Below, piece after piece: positions 8,872 through 17,023 of a stretch of 64,000 nucleotides of DNA. Each line of letters begins with the position of its first letter. Position 1 is the first letter of the stretch. The stretch is from Stenotrophomonas indicatrix. GTDB lineage: Bacteria > Pseudomonadota > Gammaproteobacteria > Xanthomonadales > Xanthomonadaceae. Below the pieces are notes generated by a model. It was not told the origin of the DNA. It saw only the letters and a list, made by a program, of their open reading frames with translations, and did not search any database. Location of the stretch: the NCBI GenBank assembly GCA_041545745.1, contig CP168152.1:742001-806000 (forward strand), in the 5' to 3' direction. The position numbers and the translations under genes were made by a program.

Positions 8872-9867
8872 TCAGGCAGCAGAAGGCATCGCCGGTTCCC
8901 CGGCGATCAGGCGGTCGAAATAGTCGGTGGTCAGCGCGATCTGGCTGGCAGGATCTTCGGCACGGTTGACCACCGCGCGGAACGCGGCATTCTCCGGCCG
9001 GTCCTTGGCGTACCAACCCAGGTGCTTGCGCGCGATGCGCACGCCCTGCGGCTCGCCATAGAAGTCGTGCAGTGCGTGCAGATGGCCGAGCAGGATGTCG
9101 CGCACTTCGGCCAGCGACGGTGGCGGCAGTTCCTCGCCGGTGGCCAGGTAATGCGCCACCTCGCGGAAGATCCACGGCCGGCCCTGTGCGGAGCGGCCGA
9201 TCATCACCGCGTCGACGCCGGTCTGCTGCAGGACGAAGGCGGCCTTCTGCGGCGAATCGATATCGCCGTTGGCGATCACCGGGATGCGCAACGCGGCCTT
9301 GATCTCGCCGATCGTGGCGTACTCGGCCTGGCCGGTGTAGTGCTGGTCGCGGGTACGGCCGTGCACGGCCAAGGCAGCGATGCCACTGGCCTCGGCGATG
9401 CGGGCGATGACCGGGCCATTACGGTGGTCGCAGTCCCAGCCGGTGCGGATCTTCAGCGTCACCGGCACGTCCACCGCGTTGACCACGGCTTCCAGGATGC
9501 GCGCGACCAGCTGCTCGTCGCGCATCAGCGCTGAGCCCGCCCAGGCGTTGCACACCTTCTTGGCCGGGCAGCCCATGTTGATGTCGATGATCTGTGCGCC
9601 ATGGTCGACGTTGTAGCGCGCGGCCTCGGCCAGCTGCTGCGGCTCGGTACCGGCGATCTGCACGCTGATCGGCGCGGGTTCACCGGCATGGTCCATGCGG
9701 TGGATCGACTTGCGCGTGTTCCAGAAGCGCGGGTCGCTGATGGTCATTTCCGAGGCGGCCAGGCCCGCGCCCAGCCGTTTGCACAGCAGGCGGAAGGGCT
9801 TGTCGGTAACGCCGGCCATGGGCGCGAGCACGACGTTGGGGGCAATGGAGTACGGGCCGATCTGCAT
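8872..9867 (-). CDS. dusB: tRNA-dihydrouridine synthase B
   Basis: An FMN-dependent reductase that forms dihydrouridine in tRNA. The 331-residue product starts MQIGPYSIAPNVVLAPMAGV, as family members do; a 26-residue in-frame extension upstream is rejected. The catalytic cysteine is C100 in INMGCPAKKV, and the GRSAQGRPWIF phosphate-binding segment is intact near residue 220. In enterics dusB is followed by fis; here a methyltransferase gene follows instead. Confidence 0.95.
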   Translation of the reverse strand: MQIGPYSIAPNVVLAPMAGVTDKPFRLLCKRLGAGLAASEMTISDPRFWNTRKSIHRMDHAGEPAPISVQIAGTEPQQLAEAARYNVDHGAQIIDINMGCPAKKVCNAWAGSALMRDEQLVARILEAVVNAVDVPVTLKIRTGWDCDHRNGPVIARIAEASGIAALAVHGRTRDQHYTGQAEYATIGEIKAALRIPVIANGDIDSPQKAAFVLQQTGVDAVMIGRSAQGRPWIFREVAHYLATGEELPPPSLAEVRDILLGHLHALHDFYGEPQGVRIARKHLGWYAKDRPENAAFRAVVNRAEDPASQIALTTDYFDRLIAGEPAMPSAA

Positions 9868-10035
9868 GCGCCCATTGTAGGGCGCGGCCGGCGCCCCGGC
9901 GGGGTTGGCAGCCTGCCGGTTCAGGCCCATCCGGACCGACCTCATGCCGCACGGGCATCAGCAGATGCTTGACCGTTGCTTCCGTCGCCCCCAAGGGCAG
10001 GCGATGGTGGTCGGCTGGGTGTACCGGCAACGCGC

Positions 10036-10058
10036 ATCCACGCATGGCGTGGATCTAC
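10036..10058 (-). repeat. SMAG element
   Basis: A GTAG head (minus strand, 10055-10058) followed by a palindrome with arms ATCCACG/CGTGGAT around a short GC-rich centre. It lies in the dusB upstream region beyond the rbsK terminator. Confidence 0.88.
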
Positions 10059-10101
10059 TGCGGGCCCGACCCGCGTGGATGGGGCCTTACCCATGAATGT
10101 G

Positions 10102-10131
10102 AAAAAGCCCGGGCATCTGCATGCCCGGGCT
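10102..10131 (-). terminator. Intrinsic terminator of the nupC-rbsK operon
   Basis: A perfect 11-bp stem (AGCCCGGGCAT / ATGCCCGGGCT) with loop GCAG is followed on the minus strand by TTTTTC. This is a textbook Rho-independent terminator 25 bp past the rbsK stop. Confidence 0.92.
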
Positions 10132-10136
10132 CGTTC

Positions 10137-10159
10137 ATCCACGCATGGCGTGGATCTAC
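10137..10159 (-). repeat. SMAG element that contains the rbsK stop codon
   Basis: The GTAG head occupies 10156-10159 on the minus strand and its TAG (10158-10156) is the in-frame stop of the ribokinase gene (GTG AAG TAG). The palindrome arms are ATCCACG/CGTGGAT. The element therefore directly abuts the coding sequence and lies before the terminator. Confidence 0.9.
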
Positions 10160-11121
10160 TTCACTTCGGCGTCGGCCGGGGTGAAGCGCGGCATTGCCGC
10201 AGCCGCGCCTTCCTTCTCGGTCGAACGACCGGCGAACTGGTTGGCAAAGCGCACGTGGCGGGCGAACGGGGCGTCAGGCACCTGTGCGATCGAGGCCACC
10301 AGCGCACCGTTGAAGGCATCGCCGGCGCCGGTGGTGTCGATGGCCTGCACCTGTTCGGCACCCACGCGGTAGTACGCTTGGGTGTCGCCACGCAGGTGCT
10401 CGTCGGCATGCGACACGAACACGCCCACCGAACCCAGAGTCACCACCACCGTGCCATTGCCGACCAGCTTGCGGCACAGCGCGTGCAGGCTGGCACCGTC
10501 CAGTGCGGCAACGTCGTTGGCATCCACGCGCTCGCCGACATGACGGCCGAGCAGGGCGGCGAACTCGGTCTCGTTCGGGGTGATCACGTCGGCCAGCTTG
10601 AGCAGGCCGATGGTCGAGGGTGCGTCGGCCGGTGCGGTGTTGAGCACGGTGGTGACACCGGCCTCGCGGGCCACGGCCAGTGCCGCTTCGATGGTCTGCA
10701 CCGGCGATTCCAGCTGCACCAGCACCACCTTGGCGCCGGTCAGCAGGGCCTGCTGTTGCTGCACGAAGTCGGTGCTCAGCGCCGCGTTGGCGCCCGGGCC
10801 GATGACGATGGTGTTGCGGCCACGGGCATCGACATAGATGCCGGCGGTGCCGGTCGGCTCGCTGCTGGCTTCGGCAATCAGCGCGAAACCATCCTGCGCG
10901 GCCAGGTCACGGGCGGTGGCACCACCTGCGTCGTCGCCCAGCGCACACAGGAAGCTGGTGTCAGCGCCGGCACGGCAGGCGGCAACGGCCTGGTTGAAGC
11001 CCTTGCCACCCGGGCCGGTGCTGTAGCGGCCGGCAATGGTCGCACCCGGCGCCGGCAGCGACTCGCACCGCCACACGTGATCGACATTGAAGGAACCGAC
11101 GACAACGACACTGCTGCTCAT
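10156..11121 (-). CDS. rbsK: Ribokinase (PfkB family)
   Basis: A PfkB-family kinase of 321 residues that phosphorylates ribose to ribose-5-phosphate. Visible are the N-terminal sugar loop TGPGGKGFNQAVA (residues 36-47), NTAPA, TPNETE, and the DTTGAGDAFNGAL anion hole with its catalytic Asp. The start MSSSVVVVGS is chosen over a codon seven residues earlier. It follows the nucleoside permease gene by 25 bp, so imported nucleosides are the likely ribose source. A nucleoside kinase activity cannot be excluded, and no nucleoside hydrolase gene is next to it. Confidence 0.9.
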   Translation of the reverse strand: MSSSVVVVGSFNVDHVWRCESLPAPGATIAGRYSTGPGGKGFNQAVAACRAGADTSFLCALGDDAGGATARDLAAQDGFALIAEASSEPTGTAGIYVDARGRNTIVIGPGANAALSTDFVQQQQALLTGAKVVLVQLESPVQTIEAALAVAREAGVTTVLNTAPADAPSTIGLLKLADVITPNETEFAALLGRHVGERVDANDVAALDGASLHALCRKLVGNGTVVVTLGSVGVFVSHADEHLRGDTQAYYRVGAEQVQAIDTTGAGDAFNGALVASIAQVPDAPFARHVRFANQFAGRSTEKEGAAAAMPRFTPADAEVK

Positions 11122-11146
11122 AGGGAATCTTTTCTCAAACAAGGGT

Positions 11147-12445
11147 TCAGCTGAAATGCGTCAGCACGCCGGCGATGGTAGCCGTCATGAAGGTGGCGAT
11201 GGTACCGCCCAGCACCGCGCGCAGACCGAACTTTGCCAGATCGTGGCGTCGTTCCGGTGCCAACCCGCCGATACCGCCGATCTGGATCGCGATCGAACTG
11301 AAATTGGCGAAGCCGCACAGGGCGTAGGTGGCGATCAGGCGACCTTCGTCGGACAGGCTCATGCCCGGCACCTGGCCATTCACGATCTTCGACAGTTCGG
11401 TGTAGGCGACGAACTCGTTGATCACGACCTTCTGGCCGATCAGCGAACCCACGGTGGTGGCGTCGGCCCACGGGGTGCCGATCACCCAGGCGATCGGCGC
11501 CAGCACGTAACCGAAGATGGTCGACAGGTCGGTCGGCTTGCCGATCGCAGCCGCCAGGCCGGTCACTTCACCGATCCAGGTCAGCGGCGCATTGAGCAGG
11601 GCGATCAGGGCGATGAAGGCCAGCAGCATCGCACCGATGTTCAGGGCCAGCTTCAGGCCGTCACCGGCGCCGGCGGCGGCGGCGTCGATGATGTTGCTGG
11701 AGGTCTTCTCCACTTCCATCTTGACCGTGCCGCGGGTCAGCGGGGTGCCGGTTTCCGGAATCAGCAGCTTGGCCACGACCAGGGTGGCCGGGGCCGCCAT
11801 GATGCTGGCGGCCAGCAGGTGCTTGGCGTAGAACGCCTGCTGCACCGGATCGCCGCCGCCCAGCATGCCCACGTACGCGGCAAGTACGCCGCCGGCGATA
11901 TGGGCCATGCCGCCGATCATCATCGTCAGCAGCTCGGACTGGGTCATCTTGGCGATGTACGGACGCACCGTCAGCGGCGCCTCGGTCTGGCCGATGAACA
12001 CGCTGGCGCAGACGCTGGTGGTTTCCGCACCGGACACGCGCATCACCTTGGTGATCGACCAGGCCATCACCCGCACGATCGCCTGCATGACATTGAGGTG
12101 GTACATGACCCCCATCAGTGCCGAGAAGAAGATGATCGTCGGCAGCACCTGGAAGGCGAAGATGAAACCGTAGTTCTTGACGTCCATCAACGAGCCGAAG
12201 ATGAACTTCGAACCTTCGTTGACGAAGCTCAGCACCTTCACGAAGCCCTGGCCAAGCGCATCGAATACGTCGCGCCCGCCCGGTACCAGGATCACCAGTG
12301 CCGCAAAGGCGATCTGCAGGGTGATGCCGGTGGCGACCAGCTTCCAGTCCACCGCACGCTTGTTGTTGGAAAACAGCCAGGTGATGCCGATCAGCACCGC
12401 CAAACCGAAAAGGCCGAAGCCGATCCTGCCCAAACCTTCGACCAT
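11147..12445 (-). CDS. nupC: Concentrative nucleoside transporter, NupC family
   Basis: A 432-residue inner-membrane cation/nucleoside symporter (CNT family). The chain is hydrophobic throughout, and family segments are visible: FIFGSLMDV, SVFIGQTEAPLTVRPYI (the G-Q-T-E-A-P substrate loop), VNEFVAYTELSKI and YALCGFANFSSIAIQIGGIG. It leads an operon with ribokinase. The upstream 190 bp is shared with the divergent aldo/keto reductase; no regulator site was recognised there. Specificity among purine and pyrimidine nucleosides is unknown. Confidence 0.93.
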   Translation of the reverse strand: MVEGLGRIGFGLFGLAVLIGITWLFSNNKRAVDWKLVATGITLQIAFAALVILVPGGRDVFDALGQGFVKVLSFVNEGSKFIFGSLMDVKNYGFIFAFQVLPTIIFFSALMGVMYHLNVMQAIVRVMAWSITKVMRVSGAETTSVCASVFIGQTEAPLTVRPYIAKMTQSELLTMMIGGMAHIAGGVLAAYVGMLGGGDPVQQAFYAKHLLAASIMAAPATLVVAKLLIPETGTPLTRGTVKMEVEKTSSNIIDAAAAGAGDGLKLALNIGAMLLAFIALIALLNAPLTWIGEVTGLAAAIGKPTDLSTIFGYVLAPIAWVIGTPWADATTVGSLIGQKVVINEFVAYTELSKIVNGQVPGMSLSDEGRLIATYALCGFANFSSIAIQIGGIGGLAPERRHDLAKFGLRAVLGGTIATFMTATIAGVLTHFS

Positions 12446-12638
12446 CTGAGTGACTCCCCTGGGGCGTCGCGAAAAACGGGAAGCCTAGTGCAGGGCAGGG
12501 GCCGGAGCAAGGAAAAGCGGTCTGCGCGCGGCCATCGGCTCCGAACAGGCCAGCAACAGCAAGGGGTTGCGCCTGCCGGGGCAGGTAGAATGGTGGCTTG
12601 ATCCCGGCCCGTATGCGGGCCCGCAGCAGGAGAATCGC

Positions 12639-13610
12639 ATGCTCTACCGTCGCCTTGGCTCCACCGGCCTGCCGATTTCCGCACTGTCCTTCGGCGCCTG
12701 GGTGACCTTCGGCGACCAGGTGCCGCGCGATGAGGCACGCAACCTGGTGGCGGCGGCCTGGGACCATGGCATCAACTTCTTCGACAACGCCGAGGGCTAT
12801 GCCAATGGCCGCGCCGAGCAGGTAATGGGCGATGTGATTGCCGACCTGCGCCTGCCGCGCGATGGCTTCTGCGTGTCCAGCAAGGTGTTCTTCGGCAGTG
12901 CCCAGGACCCGAGGCCGACCCAGCGCGGCCTGTCGCGCAAGCATGTGACCGACGCCTGCCATGCCGCGCTCAAGCGCCTGCGGGTGGACTATCTGGACCT
13001 TTATTACTGTCATCGCCCGGATCCGGACGCCCCGATCGCTGAAACGGTGCATGCCATGGACACCCTGGTCCGGCAGGGCAAGGTGCTGTATTGGGGCACG
13101 TCGGAGTGGTCGGCCAAGCAGATCCAGGACGCGGTGGACATCGCCGCGCGCCACAACCTGCAGGCGCCGTCGATGGAACAGCCGCAGTACAACCTGCTGC
13201 ACCGGCAGCGGGTGGAGGTGGAGTACGCGCCGTTGTATGCCACCGCCGGGCTGGGTACCACGATCTTTTCGCCGCTGGCCTCGGGCCTGCTGAGCGGCAA
13301 GTACGACGACGGCGTCCCGACCGATGCACGGCTGGGACGCGAAGGCATGGGCTGGTTGCAGGACCTGGTGCTGGGCGACAACGCCGATGAGCGGCTGGCC
13401 CGGGTGCGTCGCTTCAGTGCAGTAGCCCGCGACATGGGGCACGCCCCGGCCAGCCTGGCCATCGCCTGGTGCCTGCGCAATCCCAACGTCTCCAGTGTGA
13501 TCCTCGGCGCCAGCCGGGTCAGCCAGTTGCTGCAGAACCTGCGGGCGCTGGACGTGCTGGGTCAGGTGGACGCCGCCGGCTGGGCGCAGGTGGAAGCCGT
13601 ATTTGCCTGA
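12639..13610 (+). CDS. Aldo/keto reductase (potassium-channel beta-subunit-like)
   Basis: A 323-residue NADPH-dependent aldo/keto reductase. The start MLYRRLGSTGLPISALSFGA is the family N-terminus, preceded by an AGGAGA ribosome site. The catalytic tetrad is visible: D49 and Y54 in FFDNAEGYANG, K82 in SSKVFFG and the histidine of YYCHRPDPD. The C-terminal GASRVSQLLQNL is the cofactor-binding end. It resembles the Kv-beta/YghZ branch. It is monocistronic, and the substrate cannot be assigned. Confidence 0.88.
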   Translation: MLYRRLGSTGLPISALSFGAWVTFGDQVPRDEARNLVAAAWDHGINFFDNAEGYANGRAEQVMGDVIADLRLPRDGFCVSSKVFFGSAQDPRPTQRGLSRKHVTDACHAALKRLRVDYLDLYYCHRPDPDAPIAETVHAMDTLVRQGKVLYWGTSEWSAKQIQDAVDIAARHNLQAPSMEQPQYNLLHRQRVEVEYAPLYATAGLGTTIFSPLASGLLSGKYDDGVPTDARLGREGMGWLQDLVLGDNADERLARVRRFSAVARDMGHAPASLAIAWCLRNPNVSSVILGASRVSQLLQNLRALDVLGQVDAAGWAQVEAVFA

Positions 13611-13683
13611 AGACCGAGGGCAGGCCGCTCAGGGCCGAGTCCACGCTCGGCCGGCCTTCCTGTGCCCAGATGCGTTGATTGCA

Positions 13684-13698
13684 ATAGATGGAATCTAT
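13684..13698. promoter_or_regulatory. OxyR-like half site upstream of hemP
   Basis: ATAG-N7-CTAT, one half of the OxyR consensus, about 120 bp upstream of hemP and 58 bp upstream of the Fur-like box. The same dyad occurs in the ahpC promoter of this window. The second half site is poor, so this is weak evidence. Confidence 0.3.
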
Positions 13699-13749
13699 CG
13701 AAGTTTCAATTTCGATCATTAATTCCATCAATGAAGTTGAGAATGGTTG

Positions 13750-13777
13750 TTGATTGTGAACTGAGAATCATTATCAT
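13750..13777 (+). promoter_or_regulatory. Candidate hemP promoter with overlapping Fur box
   Basis: TTGATT (13750-13755), a 16-bp spacer and TATCAT (13772-13777) form a plausible sigma-70 promoter. The 19-mer at 13757-13775, ending GAGAATCATTATC, matches the Fur consensus at 14 of 19 positions and overlaps the -10, as expected for iron repression. Confidence 0.75.
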
Positions 13778-13803
13778 TTAACTCGTCCCTCGCACGAGTC
13801 CAG

Positions 13804-14004
13804 ATGCTCATGAACGCTCAACCTGTACTGCTGCGCCCCGAAACGCTGACCCTCCGCGACCGCCCAGTTCGTGTTGTCCCGCCGGAAGAGGTCATCGACA
13901 GCGAAGCCCTGCTCAAGGGCCGTCGTGAAATCCTGATCCAGCACGGTGACCGTTTCTACCGCCTGCGTCATACCAGCAACGACAAGCTGATCCTGACCAA
14001 GTAA
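13804..14004 (+). CDS. hemP: Hemin uptake protein HemP
   Basis: A 66-residue cytoplasmic protein of the HemP family, usually the first gene of heme-uptake operons and needed for full expression of the heme receptor in some bacteria. The family signature fills the C-terminus: LLKGRREILIQHGDRFYRLR then NDKLILTK. Start is at 13804, or possibly 13810 (MNAQ); neither has a strong ribosome site. It lies directly behind the Fur-type promoter and 146 bp ahead of the TonB-dependent receptor. Confidence 0.92.
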   Translation: MLMNAQPVLLRPETLTLRDRPVRVVPPEEVIDSEALLKGRREILIQHGDRFYRLRHTSNDKLILTK

Positions 14005-14150
14005 CGCGGTCTGGTCGCCCGCCTCCCTCCCTCCTGTCGGCAGCGCCGGCAGGGTGGGCGACCCGTCCGCTCCTGCTCTCTCCCCCTCGGTCTACCGTTC
14101 ATGCCTGTCTGGCGTGGCGGTGGCCGGGGGTTCCCCTGCCTGACCGAACG

Positions 14151-16343
14151 ATGCCGATGACCCGCCCGACTGCCCTTTCCGTTGCCCTGTGGATGGCCCT
14201 GCCGCTGTCCGCCCATGCTGCTGCCGATGTCGCGCCCGACGCGCGCGAATTCGATCGTGTGCAGGTCACTGCCACCCGTACCGAACGTGCGGTCAGCGAT
14301 GTCGCCGCCACCGTCGATGTGATCGACCGCGAGCAGATGGACCGGCAACTGGTGCAGGACATCAAGGATCTGGTCCGCTACGAGCCGGGCCTGTCGGTCA
14401 GCCGCAGCGCCACCCGCTTCGGCCTCGGCAGCATCCGCATCCGCGGCCTGGACGGCAACCGCGTGCGCATCCAGACCGATGGCATCGCCATGCCGACCAG
14501 CTTCAACATCGGCTCGTTCTCCAACGCCAACCGCAACTTCACCGACCTGGACACGCTCAAGCGCGTGGAGATCGTGCGCGGTCCGGCCAGTTCGCTGTAC
14601 GGCTCGGACGCACTTGGCGGCGTGGTTGCCTTCGTCACCAAGGATCCGGCTGATTACCTGAAGGATGGCAAGGACAGCTACGTCGGCCTGAAATTCGGCT
14701 ACGACGGCGAGTGGAAGGGCCTGCTCGGCGGCGTCACCAGCGCCTTCGGTGGCGAACACTGGAGCGGCATGGTCAACATCAACCACCGCCAGGGCCAGGA
14801 AACCGACAACAAGGGCGATGTGCGCAGCAACGACAACACGCGCACCGCGGCCAACCCGCAGGATCGTGATGGTCGCAGCGGCCTGGCCAAGCTGGTCTAT
14901 GCGCCCAGCGAAGACCAGCGTTTCCGCCTGACCGTGGAAGGCAACGAAGACAACACCGATACCGACGTACTGTCCTCGATCGACCGCACCACCACCACCG
15001 GCATGAAGGCGCGCGACAAGCAGAACCGCACCCGTGTGTCCTTCGCCCACGAGATGGATGCGCTGGACAAGGGCTTCGCCGACAGCCTGCACTGGCAGGT
15101 CTACACGCAGGACAGCGAAACCACGCAGCGCACCGATGAAGCGCGCGCCAACGGCAGCCGTCGCCATCGCGAGTTCAGTTTCGACCAGCGCGTGTATGGC
15201 CTGCAGGCGGTGTTCAACAAGGCCTTCAGCACCGGCAGCGTCGAACACGCGCTGACCTATGGCTTCGATGGCGCCCGCACCGAGATCCGCCAGAAGCGCG
15301 ATGGCTACCAGGTCAGCAACCGTGGCGTGGTCAGCACGACGATCCTGCCCGACGCGTTCCCCGTGCGCGATTTCCCGATCAGCAAGACCACCGAGCTGGG
15401 CCTGTACGCGCAGGATGAAATGCGCCTGGCCGACGGCAGGCTGTCGCTGGTGCCGGGCGTACGCGTGGACCGCTACGAACTGAAGCCGGACGTGGACAGC
15501 ATCTTCGCCGAGGACAACCCCGGCGTGGCCGTGTCGGAGCTGAAGAAGACCAGCGTGTCGCCGAAGTTCGGCCTGGTCTATCGCTTCACCGACGAGTGGT
15601 CGCTGTTTGCCGGTTACTCGCGTGGTTTCCGCTCGCCGCCGTACAACGACGTCAACCTCGGCTTCACCAACTTCGCTTTCGGCTACACCGCCATTCCCAA
15701 TCCGGACCTGAAGCCGGAAACCAGCGACGGTGTCGAACTGGGCATGCGCTTCCTGTCGCCGGCGGCGTACGTGAGCCTGAGCGGCTACTACAACGACTAC
15801 AAGGACTTCATCGAGTCGCAGACGCTGGTGGGTACCAACGCGCAGGGCCTGATGGTGTTCCAGTCGCGCAACATCGCCGACGCGCGCATCTACGGTGCCG
15901 AACTGAAGGCCGGCATCGACTTCGGCCAGATCAGTCCGGCGCTGCAGGGTTGGGCGCTGCGCAGTGCGGTGGCGTGGTCGCGCGGCGACAACAAGACCGC
16001 CGATGTGCCGCTGGATTCGGTCGATCCGATGCGTGGCACCGTCGGCCTGATGTACGACACCGATACCTGGGGCGTCGAACTGGCCGGTACCTTCGTCAAG
16101 CGCAAGGACCGCGTCACCTCGGCCAGCATCTATCGCCCGGCCGGCTACGGCGTGGCCGACCTGATGGCGCACTGGAACTTCGCCCCGGGCGCGACCTTCA
16201 ACGTCGGTGTCTTCAACCTGGGTGACAAGCGTTACATCGACTGGTCCAACGTCGGCTCGACCCTGTCGGCCACCAGTACCGTTCTGGACCGCTATACCAG
16301 CCCCGGCCGCACCCTGTCGGCCAGCCTTGCCGTGTCCTGGTGA
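14151..16343 (+). CDS. TonB-dependent heme/hemoglobin receptor
   Basis: A 730-residue outer-membrane beta-barrel receptor. A signal peptide covers about residues 1-24 (ALPLSAHAA), a TonB box follows (FDRVQVTATR near 36-45), then the plug domain with RGLDGNRVRIQ and SLYGSDALGG, and the barrel ending in the aromatic-poor LSASLAVSW. The heme-receptor signature regions appear as SRGFRSPPYND and NPDLKPE (FRAP and NPNL blocks). Its place after hemP supports heme or hemoglobin as ligand. Regulation is likely iron repression through the upstream Fur box. Confidence 0.92.
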   Translation: MPMTRPTALSVALWMALPLSAHAAADVAPDAREFDRVQVTATRTERAVSDVAATVDVIDREQMDRQLVQDIKDLVRYEPGLSVSRSATRFGLGSIRIRGLDGNRVRIQTDGIAMPTSFNIGSFSNANRNFTDLDTLKRVEIVRGPASSLYGSDALGGVVAFVTKDPADYLKDGKDSYVGLKFGYDGEWKGLLGGVTSAFGGEHWSGMVNINHRQGQETDNKGDVRSNDNTRTAANPQDRDGRSGLAKLVYAPSEDQRFRLTVEGNEDNTDTDVLSSIDRTTTTGMKARDKQNRTRVSFAHEMDALDKGFADSLHWQVYTQDSETTQRTDEARANGSRRHREFSFDQRVYGLQAVFNKAFSTGSVEHALTYGFDGARTEIRQKRDGYQVSNRGVVSTTILPDAFPVRDFPISKTTELGLYAQDEMRLADGRLSLVPGVRVDRYELKPDVDSIFAEDNPGVAVSELKKTSVSPKFGLVYRFTDEWSLFAGYSRGFRSPPYNDVNLGFTNFAFGYTAIPNPDLKPETSDGVELGMRFLSPAAYVSLSGYYNDYKDFIESQTLVGTNAQGLMVFQSRNIADARIYGAELKAGIDFGQISPALQGWALRSAVAWSRGDNKTADVPLDSVDPMRGTVGLMYDTDTWGVELAGTFVKRKDRVTSASIYRPAGYGVADLMAHWNFAPGATFNVGVFNLGDKRYIDWSNVGSTLSATSTVLDRYTSPGRTLSASLAVSW

Positions 16344-16348
16344 TCCCA

Positions 16349-16951
16349 ATGAGCCGAGCCCTGTCCGCACGTCGCCTGCCGTCCTCCCTGTCGCGTTCGT
16401 CGCTGCGGGCCTGGCCTGCGCCGGCACAGCTGGCAGCGCTCGGCACCGTGTTGTGCCTGTATCACGCCGATGGCAGCGAACTGGGTGGCTGGCGCCAGGC
16501 GGTAACGGTGCATGCCTGCCAGGGCGTGGACAGCGAGGGCCTGCGCGAAAGCCTGTGCTTCCTTGATGCACGCGGTCGCTGCGTGTGGCGCCTGTACCTG
16601 TTGCCGGACAGCGATTTCCTGGCTTGGGACCGGCTGGTGGCGACGCTGCCGCCGGGCCCTTCGCACGATGCCGATGGCAGCGTTGGTGAACGCCTGTGGC
16701 GGCGCTTGGCCGGGCACCTGGGCGGCCAACGCTGGCGCCTGTGCACGCTGCGCCTGCATGCTGCCGACGAGGGCCGGACCCTGGCCGCCAGCCTGTCCAC
16801 GCTGTCTTCGCTCGGTGCTGCCACCGCGCGCAGGATCGCGCGCATGGAAGGTGCCGAAGGCGAGCTGGCGATCGACGACTGTTGTTGCGCCGATGCGGCA
16901 CGCCGCCCCGCCTCGCGGGCTCCCGGCGATCTGCCGCTGGTACGCCTGTGA
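16349..16951 (+). CDS. Uncharacterised protein of the heme-uptake operon
   Basis: A 200-residue protein I do not recognise with certainty. It starts 5 bp after the receptor stop; a GTG at 16340 that overlaps the stop is an alternative start. There is no signal peptide or membrane segment. It is rich in W and R, has LGTVLCLYHADGSELGGWR near residue 30, and carries a C-terminal CCC cluster (DDCCCAD near 182-188) that could bind metal or heme. Genes at this position in xanthomonads are sometimes labelled hemin transport protein; a cytoplasmic role with heme is inference from position only. Confidence 0.6.
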   Translation: MSRALSARRLPSSLSRSSLRAWPAPAQLAALGTVLCLYHADGSELGGWRQAVTVHACQGVDSEGLRESLCFLDARGRCVWRLYLLPDSDFLAWDRLVATLPPGPSHDADGSVGERLWRRLAGHLGGQRWRLCTLRLHAADEGRTLAASLSTLSSLGAATARRIARMEGAEGELAIDDCCCADAARRPASRAPGDLPLVRL

Positions 16952-17023
16952 CCTGATTGCGATGGATCGCCTGCCGGCCAGGATGGCCTTTCCACGAAAC
17001 CTGCAACCCCGAAGGAAGACCCG

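Noticed and set aside
11661..13442. A 593-codon frame spanning nupC and the aldo/keto reductase
   Set aside because: It runs across two genes with clear families in other frames and has no recognisable domain.
13968..17006. A 1012-codon open frame antisense to the heme operon
   Set aside because: It mirrors the TonB receptor gene exactly. In high-GC DNA the strong third-position bias keeps the opposite frames open, and the translated sequence shows no domain.
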